Assembly (NCBI GenBank): GCA_050015355.1
Contig: JBEKBO010000089.1
Coordinates: forward strand, 1-18,841
Origin: CAWBRT01 sp050015355
Lineage (GTDB): Bacteria; Acidobacteriota; Terriglobia; Terriglobales; Acidobacteriaceae
Direction of reading: 5' to 3'
Length of the DNA stretch: 18,841 nucleotides
Position numbers and translations under genes: made by a program. This document shows positions 13,935 through 18,841 of the stretch, piece after piece. Below the pieces are notes generated by a model, which did not search any database, had not been told where the DNA came from, and saw only the letters and a list, made by a program, of their open reading frames with translations. The stretch's first letter is position 1, and every line of letters begins with the position of its first letter.

Positions 13935-13968
13935 GATGGGATTTACCTTTCGCGAACTGGTCTAACGC
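13935..13968 (+). repeat. dispersed TGGGATTTACCTTTCGCGAA cassette, copy 2
   Basis: It begins GATGGGATTTACCTTTCGCG and continues AACTGGTCTAACGC, close to copies at 3215-3249 and 16440-16477. It ends 55 bp before the GlcG-like start and could supply a -35-like TTTACC. The aligned -10-like hexamer is TAACGC here. A better -10 candidate, TATGAT (13981-13986), lies further downstream. Confidence 0.45.
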
Positions 13969-14023
13969 AGGCATTTCTTTTATGATTCTCGCTTATCGTC
14001 GCAATCACACCAAGGAGCCAGCC

Positions 14024-14455
14024 ATGTCTTCGCAAGTCGCCTCGCCGAATAGCTATGGGCCCTCAATCAGTTTGGAAGCTGCCAAGAAGGCCGCGGCAGC
14101 GGCACTCGCCGAAGCGCGCAAGAATAACTGGACCATGGCGGTTGCCGTCGTCGATCCGGGCGGGCACCTGGTTTACTACGAAAAGATGGACCATACGCAG
14201 GTTGCCGGTGCCAACATCTCCATCGATAAGGCCCGCTCGGCCGCTCTTTTCAAGCGCCCCACCAAAGTTATGCAGGATATGCTGGCCTCTGGCGGCGCTG
14301 GCCTGCGCGTGCTCCGCCTGCGCGGCGCCATTCCGGTTGAGGGCGGTCTTCCACTGATCTCCGAAGGCAAGATCATCGGCGCAATCGGTCTCTCGGGTGA
14401 CAGCAGCGAAAACGATGGCCGCTGCGCCCAGGCCGGTGTCGACACGCTGAAGTAA
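14024..14455 (+). CDS. GlcG/HbpS (DUF336) heme-binding-type protein
   Basis: A 143-residue protein of the GlcG/HbpS family (PF03928). It shows MAVAVVDPGGHLVYYEKMD (about 38-56), the KARSAALFKRPT helix, and the end block GGLPLISEGKIIGAIGLSG. Characterised members bind heme or corrinoids or sit in glycolate, diol and aromatic catabolic operons. Here there is no signal peptide, unlike secreted HbpS. I start at the ATG at 14024 because AAGGAG lies 6 nt upstream; an earlier in-frame ATG at 13982 adds 14 residues without a ribosome site. It diverges from the molybdoenzyme operon and is followed 207 bp later by an organic-solute MFS symporter. Its role may be accessory to either. Confidence 0.85.
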   Translation: MSSQVASPNSYGPSISLEAAKKAAAAALAEARKNNWTMAVAVVDPGGHLVYYEKMDHTQVAGANISIDKARSAALFKRPTKVMQDMLASGGAGLRVLRLRGAIPVEGGLPLISEGKIIGAIGLSGDSSENDGRCAQAGVDTLK

Positions 14456-14570
14456 CATGTCGTCGCCGGCGTAATTCCACCGCTCCGCGCCGCTGGCAGG
14501 CGCAAACTCTGCATTTGCGTCATTGAATGATGACGATGCGGCGGTCGGCAGGTAACTACACTTTTCAGCT

Positions 14571-14598
14571 TTGATTCCGCCGGGCCCAATGGTATTGT
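14571..14598 (+). promoter_or_regulatory. candidate sigma-70 promoter of the MFS symporter
   Basis: TTGATT (14571-14576), a 16-bp spacer and TATTGT (14593-14598) lie about 65 bp upstream of the symporter ATG. This is the best promoter-like pair in the 207-bp gap after the GlcG-like gene. Each hexamer has two mismatches from consensus, so it remains tentative. Confidence 0.3.
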
Positions 14599-14662
14599 CG
14601 ACCCTTCCGAAGAGTACGGTACGGACTCGGCCTTGCATCTAGAAAGGCCTTGAAAGGGTCGC

Positions 14663-15946
14663 ATGAGTATGAACAGCACAACGGTCTCGGCCCCTGCGCA
14701 AAAGCCGGCGCATATGTACCAACTCATTGCCGCCGCGTCGATCGGCAACGCCCTCGAATGGTTTGACCTCCTCATCTACGGCTATTTCGCGGTCACCATC
14801 TCGCGGCTCTTCTTTCCTTCCGCGAACGAAACCGTGTCGTTGCTGATGGCGCTGGGCACTTTTGGTATTTCGTATCTGGCGCGGCCGGTCGGGGCTATTT
14901 TCCTGGGAGCCTATGCCGACCGGGCCGGGCGCAAGGCCTCCCTCCTGCTTTCAATCGTTTTAATGATGATCGGCACCTTCCTCATGTTGATCATGCCCAG
15001 CTATGCATCCATCGGCATTCTGGCGCCGATCTGTGTGCTTCTGGCACGTCTCATGCAAGGTTTTTCGGTCGGTGGCGAGTTCGGCAGCGCTACCGCGTTC
15101 CTGGTGGAACATGGCTCCGAGAGAAAAGGATATTTCGCGAGTTGGCAATGGGCCAGCCAGGGTTTGGCCGCGCTGATAGCGTCGGCCTTCGGAGTGGCCC
15201 TGACTACACTCCTGACAAGGCAGCAGCTCGAGTCCTGGGGCTGGCGGACGCCCTATCTCTTCGGCCTGCTGATCGGGCCCGTAGGTCTTTACATCCGGAA
15301 CCGTGTAGCCGAAACGCCGGAATTCCTCAGCATCAAGCCCACTCGGACTCCGGTGCGCGACCTGCTGGTGAACCAGTGGGACCGCGTGCTTCTCGCCATC
15401 GGGGCGGTCGTGGTTTCCACCAGTTCCAATTACCTGATCCTCTACATGCCCACGTATGCCGCCAAGTCATTGCGTCTGCCGCAATCAACCGGCTTTGTGG
15501 CGACGCTGGTAGGCGCCTGCATCCTGACCTTCGGGGCGCCGATGATCGGGCATTGGTCGGACAAGGTCGGACGTAGCCGGATTATGATGGCGACAACCCT
15601 GTTATTTCTTGTTTCCGTCTATCCGGTTTTCATGTTCCTGACGGCTCATGCCTCTATGGCAACGCTCATCGCGGCCGTGGCTTGGATGAGTCTATTGAAG
15701 ACTGGATATAGCGGCGCGCTGCCGGCCTTCCTTGCCGAGTGCTTCCCCGCCCAAACTAGGGCCACCGGAATGTCGCTCAGCTACAACATCGGCGTACCCA
15801 TATTTGGCGGATTCGCTCCGTTCTATATCACCTGGCTCATTGTCCTGACCGGCAGCAATATGGCGCCTGGCTTCTACATGATATTTACCGCGCTGCTCGG
15901 CCTCGTCGCTTTGCTCATAGCACGCGCGCGACTGCATCTTCAGTAG
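14663..15946 (+). CDS. MFS metabolite:H+ symporter (MHS family)
   Basis: A 427-residue inner-membrane carrier with 12 predicted helices, of the metabolite:H+ symporter group (ProP, KgtP, ShiA, CitA relatives). Diagnostic segments are GNALEWFDLLIYGYFA near residues 29-44, DRAGRKASLL in the first cytoplasmic loop, and LMQGFSVGGEFGSATAFL near 130-150. These carriers take up organic acids, betaines or aromatic acids with protons; the substrate here is not evident. GAAAGGG precedes the ATG at 14663 by 4 nt and a second ATG at 14669 by 10 nt, so the start may be two codons later. A preceding promoter-like pair suggests it can be expressed independently of the GlcG-like gene. It is convergent with the small exported-protein gene. 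Confidence 0.88.
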   Translation: MSMNSTTVSAPAQKPAHMYQLIAAASIGNALEWFDLLIYGYFAVTISRLFFPSANETVSLLMALGTFGISYLARPVGAIFLGAYADRAGRKASLLLSIVLMMIGTFLMLIMPSYASIGILAPICVLLARLMQGFSVGGEFGSATAFLVEHGSERKGYFASWQWASQGLAALIASAFGVALTTLLTRQQLESWGWRTPYLFGLLIGPVGLYIRNRVAETPEFLSIKPTRTPVRDLLVNQWDRVLLAIGAVVVSTSSNYLILYMPTYAAKSLRLPQSTGFVATLVGACILTFGAPMIGHWSDKVGRSRIMMATTLLFLVSVYPVFMFLTAHASMATLIAAVAWMSLLKTGYSGALPAFLAECFPAQTRATGMSLSYNIGVPIFGGFAPFYITWLIVLTGSNMAPGFYMIFTALLGLVALLIARARLHLQ

Positions 15947-15990
15947 CACTTCGGAGCTGGGCACCCGGTCTTAGCCCCATAAACGACAAA

Positions 15991-16017
15991 GCCCCTCGGT
16001 CCGATTGACCGAGGGGC
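15991..16017 (-). terminator. rho-independent terminator of the small exported-protein gene
   Basis: GCCCCTCGGTC and GACCGAGGGGC form a perfect 11-bp stem around a 5-nt loop. On the minus strand it is followed by TTTGTCGTTTA, and it lies 22 bp after the stop codon of the minus-strand gene. It also separates that gene from the convergent MFS gene, but no T-run follows on the plus strand. Confidence 0.7.
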
Positions 16018-16038
16018 CACGCAACCCAAAGCGAACGC

Positions 16039-16341
16039 TTACCGCCGCCATCCGTATGGATGCCGAACCTCGTATCCACGGTAATGGTAAGCATAGGGCC
16101 TTGCACACCACCGTCCGCCGACCACTACAGGCCCCGGATAGACGTACCCGGGCGACACCGCCACGTAGGGCGCCGGAGCAACCACGTACGGGCCGGGGCG
16201 AACAGCTACGTAACCGTAGGGACGCGGAAAGACCCGACCCACTCCCACGCCGACCACGACCTGCGCGTTCGCCGTCGCCGGCGCCACCAGCAATACAGCA
16301 ATCACCAAAGCCAGTAACGCGATTATCGTTTTCTTAAGCAT
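16039..16341 (-). CDS. small secreted Val/Pro/Tyr/Gly-rich protein
   Basis: A 100-residue exported protein of unknown function. Residues 1-26 form a Sec signal peptide: basic MLKK, a hydrophobic core, and the cleavage site ATANA before Gln27. The mature part (about 74 residues) is low complexity, rich in Val, Pro, Tyr and Gly, with repeats of the type PY-V and a basic C-terminus (HPYGWRR). A single Cys is present. The ATG at 16339-16341 has a strong GGAGGG site, and a clear terminator follows the stop, so it is a real monocistronic gene. Such proteins are common as envelope or surface proteins in soil bacteria. I assign no biochemical role. Confidence 0.75.
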   Translation of the reverse strand: MLKKTIIALLALVIAVLLVAPATANAQVVVGVGVGRVFPRPYGYVAVRPGPYVVAPAPYVAVSPGYVYPGPVVVGGRWCARPYAYHYRGYEVRHPYGWRR

Positions 16342-16439
16342 TTCTTTAGCCCTCCGTCTTCTGTATTTTCAAAACCCCTCCCAACCGAAAAGTTGCTACA
16401 GCCCGTTTCATAAATAGTTTCTTGAAGGGGCGCGGCTTT

Positions 16440-16477
16440 CATGGGATTTACCTTCGGCGAATCTGGTTTAGAATGGC
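16440..16477 (+). promoter_or_regulatory. dispersed cassette copy 3 forming a promoter that abuts the DinB-like start
   Basis: CATGGGATTTACCTTCGGCG followed by AATCTGGTTTAGAATGG matches the copies at 3215-3249 and 13935-13968. Here it contains TTTACC (16447-16452), a 16-bp spacer and TAGAAT (16469-16474), which is 5/6 to the -10 consensus. With normal spacing, transcription would begin at or next to the ATG at 16481. The mRNA would then be leaderless, consistent with the absence of a good ribosome site. Confidence 0.45.
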
Positions 16478-16480
16478 CGG

Positions 16481-16942
16481 ATGAATTCAATCAGCACGGA
16501 ACTCTCTCATGTCATAAGCTCAGCCGAAGCCGTTCTTCAACAGGTTAGCGAAGAGCAGAGCAGGCAACCGATATTGAAGGGCGGGTGGTCACCGAAGCAG
16601 GTCCTCGGACATCTGATTGATTCGGCCTCGAACAACCATCAGCGGTTTGTGCGAGCCGCATTGCAGGGTCCGCTCGACTTTCCCGGTTATGACCAGCAAG
16701 GTTGGGTGCGTGTTCAGGCTGTTGAAGAAGCGCCTTGGCCAGCCCTCATCGCCCTGTGGGCAAGCTACAATCGCCACCTTGCCCATGTCATCGCCCACCT
16801 GCCTCCAGCTCAGTTGGGAGCAACTTGCCGCATTGGTTCCGGTGAGCCCGTGACTCTGCGGTTTCTGGTGGAGGACTATTTGCGCCATTTGCTGCATCAC
16901 CTTGCGCAACTCGGCGCTGTTGCTCCGGCGCGTCAATCGTAA
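16481..16942 (+). CDS. DinB-like (DinB_2 superfamily) putative metal-binding protein
   Basis: A 153-residue four-helix-bundle protein of the DinB/YfiT-like superfamily. The first metal-ligand helix contains WSPKQVLGHLIDSA with His44. The last helix contains YLRHLLHHLAQL with His136 and His140, completing a three-His site. Members include thiol-dependent transferases and many proteins of unknown role, so no reaction is assigned. The start ATG at 16481 lacks a clear ribosome site, but a promoter-like cassette ends 4 bp before it. A second DinB-like gene of different sequence lies at 18124-18588. It is convergent with the racemase-family gene. Confidence 0.82.
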   Translation: MNSISTELSHVISSAEAVLQQVSEEQSRQPILKGGWSPKQVLGHLIDSASNNHQRFVRAALQGPLDFPGYDQQGWVRVQAVEEAPWPALIALWASYNRHLAHVIAHLPPAQLGATCRIGSGEPVTLRFLVEDYLRHLLHHLAQLGAVAPARQS

Positions 16943-16962
16943 GCATCCCAGGCCTGAAGCGT

Positions 16963-17649
16963 TCAGGCCAGAGCCCATTCGACCGCTGCTTCGCTGTGGA
17001 TCGCCGTCGTATCGAACAGGGGAACCGTGCTGTCGCTTTGATCCACGATCATCGGCAACTCGGTGCAGCCCAGAATGACGCCTTCAGCGCCGTCGGCGGT
17101 CAGCCCGGCAATTACCTCCCGCAACTTCGCCTTCGATTCCGGATTTACAACGCCATATACGAGTTCATTGACGATGATCTCGTGCACCAGCTTGCGCTGT
17201 TCCGGAACCATGATGCGCAGCCCGAACTTCTCGTGCAGCCGGCCCTTGTAAAATTCGCGTTCCATAGTGAAAGCGGTGCCCAGCAGCCCTACGCGCTCGA
17301 GACCTCGGGCCACGATGCGCTGCCCGGCGGCATCGGCAATATGCAACAGAGGAACACCGACTGATTTCTCAACTGTTTCAGCCGCGATGTGCGGGGTGTT
17401 GGCGCATATCAGCACGCAATCCGCGCCGCCGCGCTCCAACCGCCGTGCGGCGTCCACCATCATCGCAGTCACTTCCTGCCAATTTTCCACGAACGCCAGC
17501 TGTGCTAGTTCATCAAAGTCGATGGAATACAGCAAAAGCTTGGCCGAGTGATATCCGCCGAGACGGTTCTTCACCAGCTTATTCAGCAACGTATAGTAGT
17601 GTGCCGTGCTCTCCCAACTCATTCCGCCGATCAAGCCAATGGTCTTCAT
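16963..17649 (-). CDS. aspartate/glutamate racemase family protein (YgeA-like)
   Basis: A 228-residue cytosolic enzyme of the PLP-independent Asp/Glu racemase superfamily. These enzymes invert the alpha carbon with two cysteines acting as acid and base. Both are present: Cys82 in CANTPH and Cys195 in GCTELP. The N-terminal IGLIGGMSWEST (residues 4-15) is the usual beginning of YgeA-type amino-acid racemases. The length is typical (about 230). The ATG at 17647-17649 follows AGGAG with a 7-nt gap. It is divergent from the PH-like hypothetical gene and not in an obvious operon. It may supply D-amino acids or be broad in specificity; the substrate is not evident. Confidence 0.9.
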   Translation of the reverse strand: MKTIGLIGGMSWESTAHYYTLLNKLVKNRLGGYHSAKLLLYSIDFDELAQLAFVENWQEVTAMMVDAARRLERGGADCVLICANTPHIAAETVEKSVGVPLLHIADAAGQRIVARGLERVGLLGTAFTMEREFYKGRLHEKFGLRIMVPEQRKLVHEIIVNELVYGVVNPESKAKLREVIAGLTADGAEGVILGCTELPMIVDQSDSTVPLFDTTAIHSEAAVEWALA

Positions 17650-17758
17650 TCGCGATCTCCTGTTGCGACTTGCATTCTATCGCCGTCAGGCGGCCAAACG
17701 GCAATGACTCGGCAAACTGGCGGACATGCTGCATAATTGCCACGAGGCGAGGTGGAAC

Positions 17759-18118
17759 ATGGTGGATTTATCCGTTGCGGATGGCAGGTTGATTCTGCAC
17801 GTCCGGGGAGCCGACAAACTGTGGGCGTTCAAAAGCTCGCTGGAAATCCCCTTGCAACACGTAGCGGGAATCAGGGCGGACAGCACGATAGCGCATGGCT
17901 GGTGGCACGGAATCAGGATGCCCGGAACCAATATTCCCGGAGTGCTCACTGCAGGCACGTTTTATCAGGACGACAAACGGGTCTTCTGGGACGTTCACAA
18001 TCCCGACAACACAATTGTGATTGAGTTGAGAGACGAGAGATATAGCGAACTGATCGTCGAAGTAGAAGATCCGAACTTCGCCGTCGAACTGGTCAAGGCC
18101 GCATTGCCGCATGCGTAG
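17759..18118 (+). CDS. conserved hypothetical protein, PH-like fold suspected
   Basis: A 119-residue soluble protein with mostly beta-strand-like sequence. The core GWWHGIRMPGTNIPGVLTAG, then TFYQDDKRVFWDVHNPDNT and IELRDERYSELIVEVEDP, resembles a widespread uncharacterised family of small proteins in soil bacteria. The alternating beta pattern with a C-terminal helix (PNFAVELVKAALPHA) recalls bacterial PH-like domains, which is inference. I start at the ATG at 17759 because GAGGCGAGGTGG precedes it; an ATG at 17726 would add 11 residues. It ends 5 bp before the convergent DinB-like gene. No function is assigned. Confidence 0.7.
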   Translation: MVDLSVADGRLILHVRGADKLWAFKSSLEIPLQHVAGIRADSTIAHGWWHGIRMPGTNIPGVLTAGTFYQDDKRVFWDVHNPDNTIVIELRDERYSELIVEVEDPNFAVELVKAALPHA

Positions 18119-18123
18119 CCTGC

Positions 18124-18588
18124 TCAGTGCGTACGAATAAGTTGCATAACGGCCAGCAGGTGATGAGCCTCATGAAGGAGAAAGAACTCCAGCCACTGCC
18201 CTAGTGTCATTTCCCCAAATTTTGGATGAATCCCTATCCGCGAGAATTCCGCTGCTGAAAGATGGTCGACCTCGCTCACTAACTGCGCACGCAACGTGCG
18301 CAAAGACGACAGAATCCCGGCCGTGGGCAACAGCATCCATTGCGGCCACTCTGCATCGTCTTCCGCCCGATAGCGCGGCAAAGGCGGACAATCTTCACTT
18401 CGTATGCGCTGCATTCGGCTGAAGAACATCTCCTGATACCGCGCCAGGTGCGCCAGGTGCTCGCGTGCCGACCACTTCCCTGCTATTGGCCGATTGTCGA
18501 GCGCGCCCTCCGGCACTCCAGAGAAAAGAATCGGTAAGCAATCAAGCTGCGTTCGCAAACGAGTCACTGTAGTTTCAGGGGCATCCAT
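18124..18588 (-). CDS. DinB-like (DinB_2 superfamily) putative metal-binding protein
   Basis: A 154-residue four-helix-bundle protein with the DinB pattern. WSAREHLAHLARYQ carries the first His (about His47), and the C-terminal FFLLHEAHHLLAVMQ carries the HxxxH pair (about His139 and His143). ALDNRPIAGKWS is the typical loop before the ligand helix in this superfamily. The start is uncertain: the ATG at 18588 (MDAPET) fits the family N-terminus, while an in-frame ATG at 18648 would add 20 residues. Neither has a good ribosome site. The shorter form leaves room for the divergent frame at the right edge. Its function is unknown; it is a distant paralogue of the protein at 16481-16942. Confidence 0.8.
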   Translation of the reverse strand: MDAPETTVTRLRTQLDCLPILFSGVPEGALDNRPIAGKWSAREHLAHLARYQEMFFSRMQRIRSEDCPPLPRYRAEDDAEWPQWMLLPTAGILSSLRTLRAQLVSEVDHLSAAEFSRIGIHPKFGEMTLGQWLEFFLLHEAHHLLAVMQLIRTH

Positions 18589-18626
18589 GACACACTCGTC
18601 TGAAAATCTTACCGCAAGGCCGCCGT

Positions 18627-18841
18627 GTGCCGCTTCCTGCTGATTCATTCTTTGATCGGGGAAACCCTGATTGGAAAATTCCCGTGCTCTTGGAGCCGAT
18701 AAATGTCAGGCAAATTACTGAAAGTGGGTATTTACTTAACGCCACCGAACGCAACAGGTTGTGGTTTGACCAGGGTTGCAAACGGGACCGGATCTACCTG
18801 CACAGCCTGCTGGGCCAAGCGATAGAAGAGTTTGCCGCGCG
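18627..18841 (+). CDS. possible partial gene at the right edge, unrecognised
   Basis: The plus frame is open from just after a stop at 18588-18590 to the end of the window. From the GTG at 18627 it reads VPLPADSFFDRGNP, and ends GQAIEEFAAR at the edge. The composition looks protein-like (ESGYLLNATERNRLWFD in the middle), but I do not recognise a family. There is no clear ribosome site, and codon third positions are poorer in G/C than in the neighbours. It may be a divergent gene truncated by the window or a chance open frame. Confidence 0.35.
   Translation, partial: MPLPADSFFDRGNPDWKIPVLLEPINVRQITESGYLLNATERNRLWFDQGCKRDRIYLHSLLGQAIEEFAA

Noticed and set aside
16005..16337. 110-codon plus-strand open frame opposite the small exported protein
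   Set aside because: It is very rich in Arg and Pro, overlaps the terminator and has no ribosome site. The minus frame has a signal peptide and terminator.

Overview
The window is a bacterial chromosomal segment with about 60% GC and densely packed genes on both strands. It most resembles Acidobacteriota (Terriglobia-type soil bacteria). This rests on the gene content and on the intergenic hairpin and REP-like repeats, which match my general impression of that phylum. No rRNA marker is present, so the assignment is tentative. I saw no rRNA, tRNA or CRISPR array.

Left part (1-3534). The left edge carries the first codons of an IS5-type transposase running off the window. A SprT/YgjP-like zinc metallopeptidase and a class I SAM methyltransferase follow, both on the minus strand. 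Divergent from them is an Fsr-type (fosmidomycin-resistance family) MFS exporter. The methyltransferase upstream region holds a perfect 19-bp palindrome. The 324-bp gene-free stretch after fsr is filled with nested inverted repeats (REPIN/MITE-like) and a GC-rich hairpin that recurs elsewhere in the window.

Central catabolic module (3535-9994). On the minus strand, in the order of transcription, lie an FdrA-family protein, a DUF1116 protein, a metal-dependent cyclase-family hydrolase and a DUF2877 protein. FdrA, DUF1116 and DUF2877 are the families of E. coli AllF, AllG and AllH (FdrA, YlbE, YlbF), the oxamate carbamoyltransferase of allantoin catabolism. Divergent from them is an NCS2 (nucleobase-ascorbate transporter) permease whose signature motif has the xanthine/urate-like form QNxG....TG. 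The shared intergenic region has a TGTATACA palindrome and a possible structured leader. The simplest reading is a nitrogen-salvage unit. It would import a purine- or pyrimidine-derived ring compound, open a cyclic amide, and release the carbamoyl group as carbamoyl phosphate. A carbamate kinase, allantoinase and ureidoglycolate genes are not in the window. The substrate is therefore open, and this is the most interesting system here.

Redox module (10200-13732). A minus-strand operon encodes a DMSO-reductase-superfamily molybdopterin catalytic subunit, a four-cluster ferredoxin subunit and an NrfD/DmsC-like membrane anchor, with coupled or abutting ends. The catalytic subunit lacks a Tat signal, and the upstream in-frame stop rules one out. 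A GTGA-N6-TCAC site (Crp/Fnr-like) lies upstream. Divergent from it are a GlcG/HbpS (DUF336) protein and a metabolite:H+ symporter-type MFS carrier.

Right part (16039-18841). This holds a small exported Val/Pro/Tyr-rich protein with its own terminator, two DinB-like proteins, an Asp/Glu racemase family enzyme, a small protein of a PH-like hypothetical family and a partial open frame at the right edge. The first DinB gene sits directly behind a repeated TTTACC...TAGAAT cassette that could drive leaderless transcription.
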